Shown here: positions 22,258-34,756 of the stretch, in pieces
How positions within the stretch are numbered: the stretch's first letter is position 1
How the letters are laid out: each line of letters starts with the position of its first letter
Source: an uncultured Gammaproteobacteria bacterium
GTDB lineage: Bacteria > Pseudomonadota > Gammaproteobacteria > Pseudomonadales > Pseudohongiellaceae
Length of the DNA stretch: 64,000 nt
Reading direction: 5' to 3'
Assembly: GCA_913058135.1 (NCBI GenBank)
Contig: CAJXPR010000001.1
Coordinates: forward strand, 24,113-88,112
Position numbers and translations under genes: made by a program
Notes under the pieces: model-generated
The model's database searches: none
Seen by the model: only the letters and a program-made list of their open reading frames with translations
What the model was told of the DNA's origin: nothing

Positions 22258-22948
22258 CAGCGTCTGGGGAGCGATTGTCGATGATATCCAGGAAGTCATC
22301 TTCCGGCGGTTCGAAGGTAAACACAGCATCGTCGATGGGCTCATTGACCCGTCGATTGTTAAATTCCCACAAGGTGCGCTGGCCGTTGGTATTGATCAGC
22401 AGGATGGATTCCAGAAGGCCGTCAGCGAAGTAAAGCATGACGCGATCGTAAAGACTGGCCGGATCCAGCGGACGCAACACAAACTCCCAGTCATTGCTGG
22501 CCACCGGCACAGCTTCAATGCTGTATTCGTCAGCGATGGCTTCAGTCTCGCCGCCCAGCAATTGTGCAGCCAGTTCCGATTCATCGGGATCCCAGTCTTC
22601 AATGGTGAGCTGAAGCAGATCCGGCTGGTAGTTCCACAATGTATCGCCGTTGGTGACAATCAGCTCCGGAAATGGTGCCAGTGTCTCCCAGTAAAACCCA
22701 TGCGGACGTTTGAGCATAAACAGAATGGTGCTTTCTTCCAGCACCCCGCCGCTGGATTCGGTAATCAGTTGTCTGACGTCGGCTCGAAACGTGGTCAGGC
22801 TGGCAAGCAGGTCTGCCAGACGTTCAGCTGGCGCGACCGAACCCTGCTCGACAGGCGCTGGCTCAGCAGCATTGGCGCTGGCCGGCAACAGGGTCGGTGC
22901 CGCCGACAGACTGAGCCCAAATACACAAAACAGGAGGTAGGATTTCAC
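22238..22948 (-). CDS. lolA: Outer-membrane lipoprotein carrier protein LolA
   Basis: Periplasmic chaperone that carries lipoproteins from LolCDE to LolB. 236 residues including a signal peptide ('[23 protein letters not shown]'). The family core '[33 protein letters not shown]' is recognisable near residues 79-111. The start is GTG at 22948, preceded by 'AAGGA' at eight bases. The acidic tail ('[19 protein letters not shown]') is longer than usual. It lies between ftsK and rarA, with the stop overlapping the rarA start. Confidence 0.93.
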   Translation of the reverse strand: MKSYLLFCVFGLSLSAAPTLLPASANAAEPAPVEQGSVAPAERLADLLASLTTFRADVRQLITESSGGVLEESTILFMLKRPHGFYWETLAPFPELIVTNGDTLWNYQPDLLQLTIEDWDPDESELAAQLLGGETEAIADEYSIEAVPVASNDWEFVLRPLDPASLYDRVMLYFADGLLESILLINTNGQRTLWEFNNRRVNEPIDDAVFTFEPPEDDFLDIIDNRSPDADETDQL

Positions 22949-23008
22949 GGTCAGTCCTTTTACACAATGGATTGCGATCAGTCTGAGGGATGACTGGTTA
23001 ACGGTTGC

Positions 23009-25336
23009 TTAACGCGGAGGCGGCGGCGCCAGTACTTCGCGGCTGCCATTGGTGCCCATTTCCGACACCACGCCCGCGGCTTCCATCGCTTCAATCATGC
23101 GCGCAGCGCGGTTGTACCCGATACGCAATTTGCGCTGAACGGCAGAAATCGAGGCCTTGCGCGATTCACAGACAAACGCCACTGCCTCGTCGTAAAGCGC
23201 GTCGTCTTCTTCGCCGCCTTCTCCGCCACCGTTGCCGCCCATGTTCATGTCGCGTTCTTCGACGCCCTGGGTGATTTCGTCGATGTACACCGGTTCGCCA
23301 CGGGATTTCCAGTCGGCCACTACACGGTGAACTTCCTCATCGCTGACAAAGGCGCCGTGCACGCGCCGGGCCAGGCCCCCGCCCGGTGGCAGAAACAGCA
23401 TATCGCCGTTGCCCAGCAGTTGCTCGGCACCGCCCTCACCCAGGATGGTGCGCGAGTCCACCTTGGACTGCACCATGAATGACAATCGGGTCGGGATATT
23501 GGCCTTGATCAGGCCGGTGAGCACATCTACCGAAGGACGCTGGGTTGCCAGTATCAAGTGAATACCAGCCGCGCGCGCCTTTTGCGCGATGCGAGCGATC
23601 AGTTCTTCGACCTTCTTGCCGACTACCATCATCATGTCGGCAAGCTCATCCACGACCACCACAATATTGGGCAAGGCTTCCAATGGCGGTGCTTGCTGAT
23701 CGTCCTGCAAAGCCATGGGGTCGGGTCGCCAGATCGGGTCGATGATGGGTTCGCCGGCCTTGATGGCATCCTGCACCTTCTTGTTGTAGCCGGCCAGGTT
23801 GCGCACGCCCAATGCCGACATCAGTTTATAACGACGCTCCATCTCCGCCACGCTCCAGCGCAAGGCGTTGGCTGCGTCCTTCATGTCCGTGACCACCGGC
23901 GTCAACAGGTGCGGGATACCGTCGTAAACAGACAACTCCAGCATCTTCGGGTCGATCATGATCATGCGCACATGTTCGGGCGTGGACTTGTACAGCAGGC
24001 TAAGAATCATGGCATTGATGCCTACTGACTTACCCGAACCGGTTGTTCCTGCTACCAGTAAGTGAGGCATTTTGGCCAGGTCGACAATCACCGGTTTGCC
24101 GACGATATCGTGACCCAGTGCCATGCTCAGCGCCGATTGTGCCTTGTCGAATTCCGGCGAAGCCAGTACCTGACTGAGCATGATCATTTCGCGGTGTTCA
24201 TTGGGTATTTCAATGCCGATGACAGTTTTGCCGGGAATCACCTCTACCACCCGCACGCTAACAACAGCCAGGGAACGTGCCAGATCCCTTCCCAGGCCAG
24301 TTATCCGGCTGGCCTTGACCCCCGGCGCCGGCTGTACCTCAAAGCGTGTGATGACGGGCCCGGGGTTAACGGCAGTGACTTCGATTTCAATGCCAAAGTC
24401 TTGCAATTTGAGTTCCAGCAGCTTCGACATGGCTTCCAGGGATTCGGTTGAATAACCCTTGTTGCCGGTATTCTTGTGTTCGTCCAGCAGGCTGACTGCG
24501 GGCAGATCACCGGGTGCGCTTTCAGTAAACAGTTTGGTTTGTCGTTCTTTTTCGACACGCTGGCTGCGTTGTGGTGGTGTGCTGAGAACTGGCTCAATGC
24601 GGGGTGGGACGCGTTTCTTATCTTTTTCGATGCGGACATCCAGGGCCTTTTTACGTTTTTCGACGCCCTGCCGTACTTTGTTGGCTTCGTCGCGTTTTTC
24701 CCGCCAGGCGCGCATGGCATCAGCAGCCTGTGAAACGCCGTTCAGGGTCCAGTAACCGATACGATCGACGACTTTCAGCCAGGAAATTTCGAAGGTGACT
24801 GTCAGGCCAAACAGAAAGATGCTCAGATACACCAGCGTGCTGCCGAACAGGGCCAATACCGGAACACTGGCGTCAGCCATGGCGGATCCGATAAGCCCGC
24901 CCGCCGGCCAGGTGCTGCCCTCGGGCATGGCAAAGTGCAAGGTGGCCAGTGTGCATGCACCGATGACCAGCAAGATGATGCCCATCACCTTGAGAGAGAC
25001 AACCATCCAGGAAAATTCGCGGTCGCGGTTCGACTCGCGGAACAGGGTAAATACCTTGAAGCCCAACGCTAACGGGAAAATGTAGGCAAAATAGCCGAAC
25101 ATGTGCAGCAAAACATCTGCTAACCACGCACCCATGTGGCCAATGGCGTTTTCTACCGGATCGCCAGAGCCGGTCGTGGTAAAGCCGGGATCCTGGGGTG
25201 AATAGCTCAGCAGCGCTACCAGCAGCACCAACCCCAGCAAAAACGCGCTGATCAAGGCGCCTTCGCGCATGATACGTTGCGACAGGCTGCTGAGCCGGTC
25301 GTCCGTTACCGTTTTTTGTTTTGACGCATTTTTCAA
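23009..25336 (-). CDS. ftsK: DNA translocase FtsK
   Basis: Septal DNA pump that clears the chromosome terminus and activates XerCD at dif; 775 residues. Four to five N-terminal membrane helices (about 25-190), a short charged linker (about 200-290), then the RecA-like motor with Walker A '[14 protein letters not shown]' and Walker B '[12 protein letters not shown]', and the winged-helix gamma domain at the end ('[23 protein letters not shown]'). The linker is much shorter than in E. coli FtsK, similar to SpoIIIE-length proteins. The start is TTG with no evident ribosome-binding site; an internal ATG at 25270 is the alternative. Divergent from trxB. Confidence 0.95.
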   Translation of the reverse strand: MKNASKQKTVTDDRLSSLSQRIMREGALISAFLLGLVLLVALLSYSPQDPGFTTTGSGDPVENAIGHMGAWLADVLLHMFGYFAYIFPLALGFKVFTLFRESNRDREFSWMVVSLKVMGIILLVIGACTLATLHFAMPEGSTWPAGGLIGSAMADASVPVLALFGSTLVYLSIFLFGLTVTFEISWLKVVDRIGYWTLNGVSQAADAMRAWREKRDEANKVRQGVEKRKKALDVRIEKDKKRVPPRIEPVLSTPPQRSQRVEKERQTKLFTESAPGDLPAVSLLDEHKNTGNKGYSTESLEAMSKLLELKLQDFGIEIEVTAVNPGPVITRFEVQPAPGVKASRITGLGRDLARSLAVVSVRVVEVIPGKTVIGIEIPNEHREMIMLSQVLASPEFDKAQSALSMALGHDIVGKPVIVDLAKMPHLLVAGTTGSGKSVGINAMILSLLYKSTPEHVRMIMIDPKMLELSVYDGIPHLLTPVVTDMKDAANALRWSVAEMERRYKLMSALGVRNLAGYNKKVQDAIKAGEPIIDPIWRPDPMALQDDQQAPPLEALPNIVVVVDELADMMMVVGKKVEELIARIAQKARAAGIHLILATQRPSVDVLTGLIKANIPTRLSFMVQSKVDSRTILGEGGAEQLLGNGDMLFLPPGGGLARRVHGAFVSDEEVHRVVADWKSRGEPVYIDEITQGVEERDMNMGGNGGGEGGEEDDALYDEAVAFVCESRKASISAVQRKLRIGYNRAARMIEAMEAAGVVSEMGTNGSREVLAPPPPR

Positions 25337-26580
<1,244 letters not shown>

Positions 26581-26601
26581 GCCGGGTATCACTGACAGCC
26601 C

Positions 26602-27315
26602 ATGAAATCCATCGTCTGGCTAAGAGCGGACAACCTGGAATTCCCGCCGGTAGACCAGGCCTTTGACGATCCGCCAGGTCTGCTCGCCGCAGGCGGTGAC
26701 CTGCGGCCTGAGCGCCTGCTGGCGGCCTATTCGCGCGGCATCTTCCCCTGGTATGACGATGACAGCCCGATTCTGTGGTGGTCGCCGGACCCGCGCATGG
26801 TCCTGCGACCGGATGAGGTGCATGTATCTCGCAGTCTGGCCAAGCTGATTCGACAAAACCGGCATGTGATCCGCATGGATACTGCATTTGCCGAGGTCAT
26901 CCGCCAATGTGCAGACTTGCGCGCCGATCGCGAAGGCACCTGGATAACCGATGAGATGCAGGCGGCATACGTGACCCTGCATGAAACGGGACATGCCCAC
27001 TCAGTAGAAGTCTGGCAGAATGACTGTCTGCTGGGTGGCCTGTATGGCATTGCCATGGGCAAGCTGTTCTTTGGCGAATCCATGTTCAGTCTGGCACCAA
27101 ACGTCTCCAAACTGGCTTTTGTTGCCCTGGCACGCCAGCTGCAGGACTGGGGCTTCGCCATGATTGATTGCCAGATGCCCACTGATCACTTACGCAGCCT
27201 GGGTGCGCGCGCGATGAGTCGGGCAGATTTTCAGGCAGTTCTACGTCAATGGTCTGCCGGCGAGAATCAGACTTTTCCGTGGGTATTCGACATGAACGTG
27301 CTGAAAAAATACTAA
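26602..27315 (+). CDS. aat: Leucyl/phenylalanyl-tRNA-protein transferase
   Basis: Adds Leu or Phe to N-terminal Lys/Arg of proteins, marking them for ClpS/ClpAP. The 237-residue protein has the family blocks '[26 protein letters not shown]' (28-53), '[10 protein letters not shown]' and '[19 protein letters not shown]'. ATG 21 bases after trxB. In Pseudomonas-type clusters the arginyltransferase gene bpt/ate follows; here it is absent and infA comes next. ClpA and ClpS are encoded just beyond. Confidence 0.96.
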   Translation: MKSIVWLRADNLEFPPVDQAFDDPPGLLAAGGDLRPERLLAAYSRGIFPWYDDDSPILWWSPDPRMVLRPDEVHVSRSLAKLIRQNRHVIRMDTAFAEVIRQCADLRADREGTWITDEMQAAYVTLHETGHAHSVEVWQNDCLLGGLYGIAMGKLFFGESMFSLAPNVSKLAFVALARQLQDWGFAMIDCQMPTDHLRSLGARAMSRADFQAVLRQWSAGENQTFPWVFDMNVLKKY

Positions 27316-27383
27316 TGCTTTGCCAAACAAGCTGATATCAGGCAAAATACGCGCTTAATTTTCGCAGTGAGAAATTCTTTTAG

Positions 27384-27602
27384 ATGGCTAAAGAAGACCA
27401 GATAGAAATGGAAGGCGAAGTGGTAGATACACTTCCCAACACCATGTTCCGTGTGAAACTGGAAAACGGTCATATCGTGACCGCGCACATCTCCGGCAAA
27501 ATGCGTAAGAACTATATTCGTATCCTCACCGGGGACATGGTCAAAGTGGAATTGACACCGTACGACCTGACCAAGGGCCGTATCACCTACCGCGCCCGTT
27601 AA
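27384..27602 (+). CDS. infA: Translation initiation factor IF-1
   Basis: 72-residue OB-fold initiation factor that occupies the 30S A site. The sequence '[20 protein letters not shown]' and '[19 protein letters not shown]' match the highly conserved family. It is 68 bases downstream of aat and convergent with clpA. A possible imperfect hairpin lies just after the stop (27613-27642), without a T-tract. Confidence 0.98.
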   Translation: MAKEDQIEMEGEVVDTLPNTMFRVKLENGHIVTAHISGKMRKNYIRILTGDMVKVELTPYDLTKGRITYRAR

Positions 27603-27671
27603 TTCGCCACCCTGCTGACGTTGACCGTGGTCAACAATCAGCGGGCGCCGTTGAGCGACAGGCAGCCGTGT

Positions 27672-27711
27672 GCTAAGAACAGCCCTGAGCTAAGAACAGC
27701 CCTGAGCTAAG
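27672..27711. repeat. Tandem 17-base repeat between infA and clpA
   Basis: Two perfect copies of 'gctaagaacagccctga' followed by a six-base partial third copy, ending seven bases before the clpA stop codon. Probably replication slippage. Confidence 0.9.
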
Positions 27712-27717
27712 CAAAGC

Positions 27718-30030
27718 TCAGCTGTCCGCTGAGCTCAATTCCTTGCCTTCCGATTTTTCCGCTTTACTTCGGATCTCCAGTTCGACCTCGTTATTGCGGA
27801 TAGACACCAGAGCCTCGCCACCGCTGCTCAGTCGGCCAAACAGAATTTCCTCGGCCAGCGCCTTCTTCAGTTTCTCCTGAATCAGACGACCCATGGGGCG
27901 TGCGCCCATGGCCGGGCTGTAACCATGTTCGGCAAACCACTCGCGGGCGCTTTCGTCGACATGCAGCGTGACCTTCTTGCTGTCGAGCTGGACCTGCAAC
28001 TCGACCAGGAACTTGTCCACGACCGTGCGGATAGTTTCCCTGTTGAGCGGACCGAATTGCACCACCGCGTCGAGGCGGTTGCGGAATTCAGGTGAAAAGC
28101 TCTTCTTGATAACTTCCATGCCGTCAGTGCTGTGGTCCTGATGGGTAAAGCCAATCGAGGCCCGGGACATTTCCTGCGCGCCCGCATTGGTGGTCATGAT
28201 CAGAATGACGTTGCGGAAGTCAGCCTTGCGACCGTTATTGTCGGTCAGCGTGCCATGATCCATGACCTGCAGCAGTATGTTGAAGACATCCGGATGTGCC
28301 TTTTCGATTTCGTCGAGCAGCAGCACGCAATGCGGATGCTTGGTGACTGCCTCGGTCAGCAGACCGCCCTGGTCAAAGCCAACATAACCAGGAGGTGCCC
28401 CAATCAGTCGCGATACCGTGTGACGTTCCATGTATTCAGACATGTCAAAGCGGAGCAATTCAATGCCCATGATGCGGGCCAACTGGCGGCTGACTTCTGT
28501 TTTGCCGACGCCGGTGGGGCCTGAGAACAGGTAGGACCCGATGGGCTTGTCCGGTGTATTAAGACCGGCCCGCGACAATTTGATGGCGGTGGCCAGTGAG
28601 CCGATAGCCTCATCCTGCCCGAACACGACCATCTTGAGGTTGGACTCCAGTGTTTTCAGGTTTTCCACATCGGAGGTGGTCACATGCTGCGGCGGAATAC
28701 GCGCAATGGAGGCCACCACCTTTTCCATGTCGGTTGCCTGAATGAGCTTTTTGCGACGGCTTTCCGGCAATAGTCGTTGCCAGGCGCCAGCTTCGTCGAT
28801 CACATCAATGGCCTTGTCAGGCATAAACCGGTCATTGATATATCGTCCTGCCAGTTCCGAGGCGGCCCGCAGCGCATTATCGCTGTAGCGCAGCTCATGG
28901 TGTTCTTCAAAGCGCGACTTGAGGCCTTTGAGAATCTTGTAAGTGGTTTCAACATCTGGCTCTTCCACATCTATTTTCTGGAAACGACGTGACAAAGCCC
29001 GGTCTTTTTCGAAAATACCGCGATATTCCTGATAGGTGGTCGAGCCGACACAACGCAGATCACCAGAAGTCAGGATGGGTTTAAGCAGATTGGAAGCATC
29101 CATGACGCCGCCCGAGGCCGCGCCGGCACCTATGATGGTGTGAATCTCGTCGATAAAAAGCACGGATTCCGGCTTTTTCTTCAGTTCCGCCAGCAGGGTT
29201 TTAAAGCGCTTTTCAAAATCGCCGCGGTATTTGGTGCCGGCCAGCAGTGCACCCAGATCCAGCGAATAGATAACACTGCCTTTTAATACGTCAGGTACCT
29301 GGTCTTCAACGATCTGGCGTGCCAGACCTTCGATAACCGCGGTCTTGCCTACGCCCGACTCGCCTACCAGCAGCGGGTTGTTCTTGCGGCGCCGGCACAG
29401 TACCTGAATGACCCGGGTCACTTCCTTTTCACGACCGATCAATGGATCTATCTTGCCCTGCCGCGCCATTTCGTTGAGATTGGTGGCGTAGGCTTCCAGT
29501 GCGCTGGCGGCCGTACCGCCCTCGTCGTCACTGTCCTGGCCTTCATGCTGCTGACCGTCCTGGGCGCCCTGGCCCGGGCCACTGTCGCCTGCAGCATGCC
29601 GGCTGATGCCATGGCTGATGTAGTTCACCACGTCGAGGCGGGCAATATCCTGCTGGCCCAGCAGATAGACGGCCTGGCTCTCCTGTTCGCTGAAGATGGC
29701 AACCAGCACATTGGCGCCGCTGACTTCCTGGCGTCCTGACGACTGTACGTGAAATACGGCACGCTGCAGTACGCGCTGGAAGCCGAGCGTGGGCTGGGTT
29801 TCGCGTTCGGTTTCCTCTTCCGGCACCACCGGTGTGGTGCTGTCTATGTAGTCAACCAGATTGGCTCGCAAACGGGCCAGATCAGCGCCGCAGTGCAGCA
29901 GCACGTCAACAGCCACGTCATTGTCGAGCAAGGCGAGCAACAGGTGCTCAACGGTCATGTATTCATGACGCCTGCCACGAGCGCTGGAAAAAGCACTGTT
30001 CAGGGTTACTTCTAAATCCCGACTTAACAT
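27718..30030 (-). CDS. clpA: ATP-dependent Clp protease ATPase subunit ClpA
   Basis: Hexameric AAA+ unfoldase that feeds substrates to ClpP; 770 residues. The N-terminal double repeat binding ClpS (1-145) is followed by a Gly/Gln/Asp-rich linker ('[21 protein letters not shown]' region). Two ATPase modules follow, with Walker A '[15 protein letters not shown]' and '[15 protein letters not shown]'. The C-terminus has acidic and basic clusters. It is 64 bases downstream of clpS. No clpP is in the window. Confidence 0.97.
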   Translation of the reverse strand: MLSRDLEVTLNSAFSSARGRRHEYMTVEHLLLALLDNDVAVDVLLHCGADLARLRANLVDYIDSTTPVVPEEETERETQPTLGFQRVLQRAVFHVQSSGRQEVSGANVLVAIFSEQESQAVYLLGQQDIARLDVVNYISHGISRHAAGDSGPGQGAQDGQQHEGQDSDDEGGTAASALEAYATNLNEMARQGKIDPLIGREKEVTRVIQVLCRRRKNNPLLVGESGVGKTAVIEGLARQIVEDQVPDVLKGSVIYSLDLGALLAGTKYRGDFEKRFKTLLAELKKKPESVLFIDEIHTIIGAGAASGGVMDASNLLKPILTSGDLRCVGSTTYQEYRGIFEKDRALSRRFQKIDVEEPDVETTYKILKGLKSRFEEHHELRYSDNALRAASELAGRYINDRFMPDKAIDVIDEAGAWQRLLPESRRKKLIQATDMEKVVASIARIPPQHVTTSDVENLKTLESNLKMVVFGQDEAIGSLATAIKLSRAGLNTPDKPIGSYLFSGPTGVGKTEVSRQLARIMGIELLRFDMSEYMERHTVSRLIGAPPGYVGFDQGGLLTEAVTKHPHCVLLLDEIEKAHPDVFNILLQVMDHGTLTDNNGRKADFRNVILIMTTNAGAQEMSRASIGFTHQDHSTDGMEVIKKSFSPEFRNRLDAVVQFGPLNRETIRTVVDKFLVELQVQLDSKKVTLHVDESAREWFAEHGYSPAMGARPMGRLIQEKLKKALAEEILFGRLSSGGEALVSIRNNEVELEIRSKAEKSEGKELSSADS

Positions 30031-30094
30031 CGCTTTGTTCTCCCGGGCGATACGATAAGCGCACGCCTAATAGTCAGCATAAGCCCAACTGAAC

Positions 30095-30430
30095 TCACTG
30101 ATCAACCTCAACGTGACATAGCAGCGGCTGATTGTTCTCGCGCGAAAAATCATTCACCTGCTGTGCCTTGGTTTCTGCTACATCCCTGCTGTATACACCA
30201 CACACGGCTTTTCCCTCGGTGTGGATCTTGAGCATGATTTGGGTGGCTTTCTCTGTCGGCATGTGGAAAAACTCCACCAGAATGACCACCACAAAGTCCA
30301 TGGGCGTATAGTCGTCATTAAAAATGAGGACCTTGTATAAAGGCGGCTTGGCCAATTTCGGTTTGCTGGCCGCCGTGGCCAGATCACCGTCGCGGCCGTC
30401 ACCGGGATGATTGAACTTCTCGTCAGACAT
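30095..30430 (-). CDS. clpS: ClpS adaptor of the N-degron pathway
   Basis: Recognises N-terminal Leu, Phe, Tyr and Trp and hands substrates to ClpA. 111 residues from the ATG at 30430 ('MSDEKFNHPG'); the ORF track is 23 residues longer and lacks support. The core 'LYKVLIFNDDYTPMDFVV' (ligand pocket Asp residues) and 'GVYSRDVAETKAQQV' are present. With Aat and ClpA encoded next door, the whole leucine branch of the pathway is clustered. Confidence 0.96.
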   Translation of the reverse strand: MSDEKFNHPGDGRDGDLATAASKPKLAKPPLYKVLIFNDDYTPMDFVVVILVEFFHMPTEKATQIMLKIHTEGKAVCGVYSRDVAETKAQQVNDFSRENNQPLLCHVEVDQ

Positions 30431-30526
30431 AGTGTTTACAACCATTTCACGGCTAACGTGAGTGTTATATGGGGATGAATCTAGGGTATCACAAGCCACT
30501 TTAGTCTACTGCGGGATTACAACCTG

Positions 30527-30658
30527 TTGCAATTAGACAAAAATGGTGAATAATACGTTTTGACAGGGACGGGAAAACCCGTTAAGGATAACACTTAGGG
30601 TCGAAGAACCCGACGTGTACGACAATTAAAATAAAATAACGTAGAGCGGAGTATTACA
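30527..30658 (+). promoter_or_regulatory. cspD promoter and leader
   Basis: A TTGCAA (30527) and TAATAC (30551) with an 18-base spacer give a plausible sigma-70 promoter. The ~95-base leader contains short hairpins ('acgggaaaacccgt', 'gggtcgaagaaccc'), as is common for cold-shock mRNAs, and ends in an A/T-rich stretch and 'GCGGAGTATTACA' before the ATG. Temperature control is inferred from family only. Confidence 0.4.
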
Positions 30659-30880
30659 ATGGCTACGGGGCAAGTAAAGTGGTTTAACAACGCAAAGGGT
30701 TTTGGTTTCATTCTGCCGGACGACGGTGGCAGCGATCTGTTCGCACACTACTCGGCTATCGGTATGGAGGGCTACAAAACTCTCAAAGCGGGACAGCCCG
30801 TTGAATTCGAAACTCTGGAAGGGCCCAAAGGCCTTCACGCCACCAACATCAGACCTGCGGAACAAGAGCAGCAAGCCTGA
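30659..30880 (+). CDS. cspD: Cold-shock-domain protein CspD
   Basis: 73-residue OB-fold nucleic-acid-binding protein. RNP1 'KGFGFI' and RNP2 'DLFAHY' are present, and '[19 protein letters not shown]' is the CspD-type sequence. Position divergent from clpS and next to icd is the conserved Pseudomonas order. Followed by a strong intrinsic terminator. Confidence 0.93.
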   Translation: MATGQVKWFNNAKGFGFILPDDGGSDLFAHYSAIGMEGYKTLKAGQPVEFETLEGPKGLHATNIRPAEQEQQA

Positions 30881-30912
30881 GTCTGTTGGTCTTAGCGACG
30901 TGATGCAATCGG

Positions 30913-30947
30913 CGGCGGTAGCCAGGTAGAGTGGCTATCGCCGTTTT
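30913..30947 (+). terminator. Intrinsic terminator after cspD
   Basis: Stem CGGCGGTAGCCA / TGGCTATCGCCG (12 pairs with one G-U) around a seven-base loop, followed by TTTT. It lies between the convergent cspD and icd genes. Confidence 0.8.
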
Positions 30948-30966
30948 GCGTCATCCTGCCGAAGAT

Positions 30967-32223
30967 TTATTGCATACGCGCAATGACGTCCTCGCCAAAC
31001 CCGGAGCATGTGCGCAGCGTTGCGCCGTGCATCAGGCGGGCGAAGTCATAGGTCACCGTGCGCGCCCCAATGGCGCCATTCATGCCAGTGACGATGAGGT
31101 CAGCGGCTTGGTTCCAACCCATATGTCGCAACATCATCTCAGCTGACAGTATCAGTGAACCGGGATTGACCTTGTTCTGCCCCGCGTATCTGGGTGCCGT
31201 GCCATGAGTGGCTTCAAACAGAGCCACCGTGGCGCCGATATTGGCGCCCGGCGCGATACCGATGCCTCCGACCTGTGCCGCCAGGGCGTCGGACAGGTAA
31301 TCACCGTTCAGGTTCAGAGTGGCGATCACCGAATATTCTTCCGGCCTCATCAGCACCTGCTGAAGCATGGCGTCAGCGATGACATCCTTGATGATGACAG
31401 GCTGCCCGGTGTTGGGATTGTGCAGCTGCAGCCATGGCCCTCCGTCCAGAGGCCTGGCGCCAAATTCCCGGACCGCCAGGGCATAACCCCAGTCCTTGAA
31501 AGCACCCTCTGTGAATTTCATGATATTGCCCTTGTGCACCAGGGTCAGCGAGCTGCGGTTCTGATCGATGGTGTATTGAATGGCAGCACGGATCAGCCGT
31601 TCTGAGCCCTCCCTGGACACTGGCTTCACGCCGATGCCACAGTCCTGAGGAAAGCGGATCTTGTTAACCCCCATTTCATTTTCCAGAAAATCGATGACTT
31701 TTTGCGCCTCCGTTGAGCCAGCCTGCCATTCAATGCCTGCGTAGATATCCTCGGAATTTTCCCTGAATATCACCATGTCGGTCTTGTGTGGTTCGCGCAG
31801 TGGCGATGGCACTCCCTCGAACCATTTCACTGGTCGCAGACAAGTGTACAGGTCAAGCTCCTGGCGCAGGGCCACATTCAGGGAGCGGAAACCGCCACCC
31901 ACCGGCGTTGTCAGCGGGCCTTTGATGCCCACCACAAACTCTTTCAGGGCAGTCAGGGTTTCTGCGGGAAACCAGTCGCCGTCATAGGTGGCTGCGGCTT
32001 TTTCACCGGCGAAGATCTCCATCCATTTGATGCTGCGCTGGTCACCATAGGCTTTGTCGACCGCGGCATCGACCACCCTGATCATGACCGGCGTGATGTC
32101 CACCCCGATACCATCGCCCTCTATAAACGGGATGATCGGGTTGTCGGGCACCGTCAGGGAGGCATCGGCGTTGATGCGGATTCTGCTGCCGTCGACCGGC
32201 ACCGATGCGTGTTGGTAGGCCAT
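30967..32223 (-). CDS. icd: Isocitrate dehydrogenase (NADP+)
   Basis: TCA-cycle enzyme converting isocitrate to 2-oxoglutarate; 418 residues, the E. coli-type homodimer. Substrate-site '[19 protein letters not shown]' retains the serine that AceK phosphorylates in E. coli, and '[10 protein letters not shown]' follows. NADP-site '[20 protein letters not shown]' is near residue 335. The ATG at 32223 is preceded by 'AGGAGAATGAC'. It is divergent from rluE and convergent with cspD. Confidence 0.97.
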   Translation of the reverse strand: MAYQHASVPVDGSRIRINADASLTVPDNPIIPFIEGDGIGVDITPVMIRVVDAAVDKAYGDQRSIKWMEIFAGEKAAATYDGDWFPAETLTALKEFVVGIKGPLTTPVGGGFRSLNVALRQELDLYTCLRPVKWFEGVPSPLREPHKTDMVIFRENSEDIYAGIEWQAGSTEAQKVIDFLENEMGVNKIRFPQDCGIGVKPVSREGSERLIRAAIQYTIDQNRSSLTLVHKGNIMKFTEGAFKDWGYALAVREFGARPLDGGPWLQLHNPNTGQPVIIKDVIADAMLQQVLMRPEEYSVIATLNLNGDYLSDALAAQVGGIGIAPGANIGATVALFEATHGTAPRYAGQNKVNPGSLILSAEMMLRHMGWNQAADLIVTGMNGAIGARTVTYDFARLMHGATLRTCSGFGEDVIARMQ

Positions 32224-32308
32224 GTCATTCTCCTGCTCAACTCACCTGTTGAGGACGCGGAGTATAGCATCGTGCTGCGTGCTGCCCAATTCCGCTATAA
32301 TGCGCCGC

Positions 32309-32878
32309 ATGCCACAACTCATCCTGTTCAATAAACCGTTTAATGTGCTCTCGCAATTTACCGGCGCTGCACCTGAAGAGACCCTGGCGCACTATTTGCA
32401 AGCGCCCGGTTTTTATCCGGCCGGCCGTCTGGACAAGGATTCTGAAGGACTCCTGCTGCTGACCGATTGCGGTGAAACCCAACAACGGATCAGTAATCCC
32501 CGACACAAACTGGGCAAGATATACTGGGCGCAGGTGGAAGGCCTGGTTTCCGACGAGGCGCTGCAGCGTCTGCGCCAGGGAGTTCAGCTCAAGGATGGCA
32601 TGAGTCTGCCCGCAGGCGCTGAGTGTCTGCCGGTGCATCAGGTGGATGAGTGTATCTGGCCACGCACGCCGCCCATCCGTGAGCGCAAACTCATACCGAC
32701 CTCATGGCTGGCATTGACTCTGTATGAAGGCCGTAATCGTCAGGTGCGCAGAATGACCGCCGCTGTTGGCCTGCCGACCCTGCGGCTGATCCGGCAGCGT
32801 ATCGGGAGCTGGCATCTGGGTGACCTGAAACCGGGTGAGCACCGGCTCATCACCCTGCCCCCGCGTTGGTGGCGCTAG
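32309..32878 (+). CDS. rluE: 23S rRNA pseudouridine(2457) synthase RluE-like
   Basis: RsuA/RluB/E/F-family pseudouridine synthase, 189 residues, without the N-terminal S4 domain, as in RluE. The catalytic motif '[16 protein letters not shown]' contains the essential aspartate, and '[19 protein letters not shown]' is the family motif III. An ATG nine bases earlier (32300) is an alternative start; neither has a strong ribosome-binding site. The ORF-track start at 32222 overlaps icd and is rejected. The stop overlaps moaE by four bases tail to tail. Confidence 0.88.
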   Translation: MPQLILFNKPFNVLSQFTGAAPEETLAHYLQAPGFYPAGRLDKDSEGLLLLTDCGETQQRISNPRHKLGKIYWAQVEGLVSDEALQRLRQGVQLKDGMSLPAGAECLPVHQVDECIWPRTPPIRERKLIPTSWLALTLYEGRNRQVRRMTAAVGLPTLRLIRQRIGSWHLGDLKPGEHRLITLPPRWWR

Positions 32879-33366
32879 CCGTTATCCGGATTCGAACGCG
32901 GTTGCCAACGGGCTGCCGCCTGATGATCCGATTCCCGGCTTTCAACCCAGTAATCCTGTTCCCTGGTCGTCTGCTTTTTCCAGAACGGCGCGGCGGTCTT
33001 CAGGTAGTCCATCACGAAGTGCGCGGCATCAAAGGCGGCGTCACGATGCTCACTGGCAGTGGCTACCAGCACTATCTGCTCGCCCGGCATCAAGGTGCCG
33101 ACCCGGTGAATGATGCGGCATACCGACAGGGGCCAACGGTCTGCGGCCTGTTCGGCTATTCCTTGCAAGGCTTTTTCGGTCATGCCCGGGTAGTGCTCCA
33201 GGGTCAGACTCTGTCCGGCTGACGTGCTGTTCTGCAGTTCGCGTACCAGACCACTGAATATCGTGATTGCCCCGGGGTTGAGGGCGATGTCACGCACCAG
33301 GGCGTACTCGGCGGCCAGGTCAAAGTCGTGCTGTTGTACATCAACACGTATCATGGTGGTCATCAT
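32875..33366 (-). CDS. moaE: Molybdopterin synthase catalytic subunit MoaE
   Basis: Large subunit of molybdopterin synthase, which adds two sulphurs from MoaD thiocarboxylate to cyclic pyranopterin. 163 residues with '[11 protein letters not shown]', '[12 protein letters not shown]', '[19 protein letters not shown]' and the catalytic lysine region '[12 protein letters not shown]'. Its ATG overlaps the moaD stop (TGATG). Last gene of moaC-moaD-moaE; moaA and moaB are not in the window. Confidence 0.95.
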   Translation of the reverse strand: MMTTMIRVDVQQHDFDLAAEYALVRDIALNPGAITIFSGLVRELQNSTSAGQSLTLEHYPGMTEKALQGIAEQAADRWPLSVCRIIHRVGTLMPGEQIVLVATASEHRDAAFDAAHFVMDYLKTAAPFWKKQTTREQDYWVESRESDHQAAARWQPRSNPDNG

Positions 33367-33617
33367 CAGCCTCCGGTCATCGGCGGGAAGAATGCGATTT
33401 CTTCGTTGCCGGACAATGTGCGGGAGCGATCAACGACAGCCTGATCGACCGCGACCAGAACGGCATGCTGATCCTCCAGCAATTTCCAGGCACCGCCGCG
33501 GGCGGCGAGCAAGGCAGTCAGGTCGGCTACGGTGCTGATGTCTGCGCTGGCTTGCAGCGTTTCACCGTCACTGTCCAGTTGCTCTCTGATGCTCGCGAAA
33601 TAATGAATACTAAACAT
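33366..33617 (-). CDS. moaD: Molybdopterin synthase sulphur carrier MoaD
   Basis: Ubiquitin-like carrier of 83 residues ending in the required 'MTGG' whose C-terminal Gly becomes a thiocarboxylate. 'FFPPMTGG' is the standard end. The start is ATG 33617; a GTG directly before it (33620) is the ORF-track choice. It begins about five bases after moaC and overlaps moaE. Confidence 0.94.
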   Translation of the reverse strand: MFSIHYFASIREQLDSDGETLQASADISTVADLTALLAARGGAWKLLEDQHAVLVAVDQAVVDRSRTLSGNEEIAFFPPMTGG

Positions 33618-33622
33618 CACAG

Positions 33623-34105
33623 TTAATCTACCTTTCTCTTGTAGTGGCCTGATTTTCCGCCTTTTTTCTCTGTTACACGGATATCGCCAATGACCATGTT
33701 CTTATCCACGGCCTTGCACATGTCATAGATGGTCAAAGCGGCCACGGACGCCGCTGTCAGGGCTTCCATTTCCACCCCGGTCTTGCCGTCCAGGGCGCAG
33801 CTGGCGCTGATCAGTACCCGGCTATTGGCGGTGTCGAGTTCAAATGCCACGCTGACGGAGGTCAGCATCAGCGGGTGACACAAGGGGATCAGGTCGGCGC
33901 ATTTTTTTGCGGCCTGAATGCCGGCAATTCGCGCTACGGCAAGGACATCACCCTTTTTGTGGCCACCCCCGGCGATCAGCGCCAGCGTATCCGCATGCAT
34001 ACGGATCTCAGCCTCGGCGGTAGCAACACGGGAGGTGACTGTCTTGCCACCGACGTCGACCATGTGGGCATTTCCCTGCGCATCCAGATGGGTTAGTTCA
34101 GTCAT
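33623..34105 (-). CDS. moaC: Cyclic pyranopterin monophosphate synthase MoaC
   Basis: Converts the MoaA product to cyclic pyranopterin monophosphate. 160 residues from '[12 protein letters not shown]'; the ORF-track start at 34357 adds 84 unconserved residues over the nudJ promoter region and is rejected. Conserved '[29 protein letters not shown]' and '[26 protein letters not shown]' contain the active-site residues. First gene of the moaCDE operon and divergent from nudJ. Confidence 0.95.
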   Translation of the reverse strand: MTELTHLDAQGNAHMVDVGGKTVTSRVATAEAEIRMHADTLALIAGGGHKKGDVLAVARIAGIQAAKKCADLIPLCHPLMLTSVSVAFELDTANSRVLISASCALDGKTGVEMEALTAASVAALTIYDMCKAVDKNMVIGDIRVTEKKGGKSGHYKRKVD

Positions 34106-34288
34106 TGTCTTTCCATTATCGGGTGTGTGGTTCGGCGCTACCATTATCACCTGTATCGCCGACGAAGTGGAGGCATTTTCCGGTGTTTTCCGGTACAATG
34201 CCCGCCCTGTTGATGAGCCATCCAGGATATTGCCGCCGCTCGCGGTGCATGCCTCGAAATCTGACTGGACACGCCGAAAGAGCCCTGT

Positions 34289-34756
34289 ATGACATGGTAT
34301 CCCCACCAGACCGTCGCTGTTGTTGTTGAAAAGCCGGACACCAGCGGCCCGCCGCAATTTCTTGTTGTGGAAGAATTAAAGAATGGCCGGGTGGTATTCA
34401 ATCAGCCCGCCGGACACCTGGAAGCCAATGAGTCTCTGGCCCAGGCCGCCGTGCGCGAAGCGCTGGAAGAAACCGCCTGGCATGTTGAGTTGACCGGCTT
34501 TTTGGGTGTCTATCAAAGTGAATCAGCAGCCACGGGGATCTGTTATATCCGCAACTGTTTTGTTGCGCGGGCGCTGCACCTGGACGCCGGACGCACACTG
34601 GACACCGATATTGTGCGCACGCACTGGTTCACCCTGTCTGAACTGCAGACGCGACAGGCGCAGTTGCGCAGTCCGGCCGTGATCACCGTCATCGAGGACT
34701 ACCTTGGCGGTCACGTGTATCCCTTAAACCTGGTCCGCAATCTGGGGCGCGCATGA
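34289..34756 (+). CDS. nudJ: Nudix hydrolase NudJ
   Basis: Nucleoside tri-/diphosphatase of the Nudix family, 155 residues; in E. coli NudJ acts on thiamine pyrophosphate precursors and nucleotides. The Nudix box '[26 protein letters not shown]' matches GX5EX7REUXEEXGU except for Ala/Trp near the end. Conserved 'HQTVAVVVE' start. The stop overlaps the mnmA ATG (ATGA), the usual nudJ-mnmA-hflD-purB order. Confidence 0.92.
   Translation: MTWYPHQTVAVVVEKPDTSGPPQFLVVEELKNGRVVFNQPAGHLEANESLAQAAVREALEETAWHVELTGFLGVYQSESAATGICYIRNCFVARALHLDAGRTLDTDIVRTHWFTLSELQTRQAQLRSPAVITVIEDYLGGHVYPLNLVRNLGRA

Noticed and set aside
21722-22993. 423-residue plus-strand ORF over rarA/lolA
   Set aside because: Antisense to two well-supported genes; composition is that of a shadow frame.
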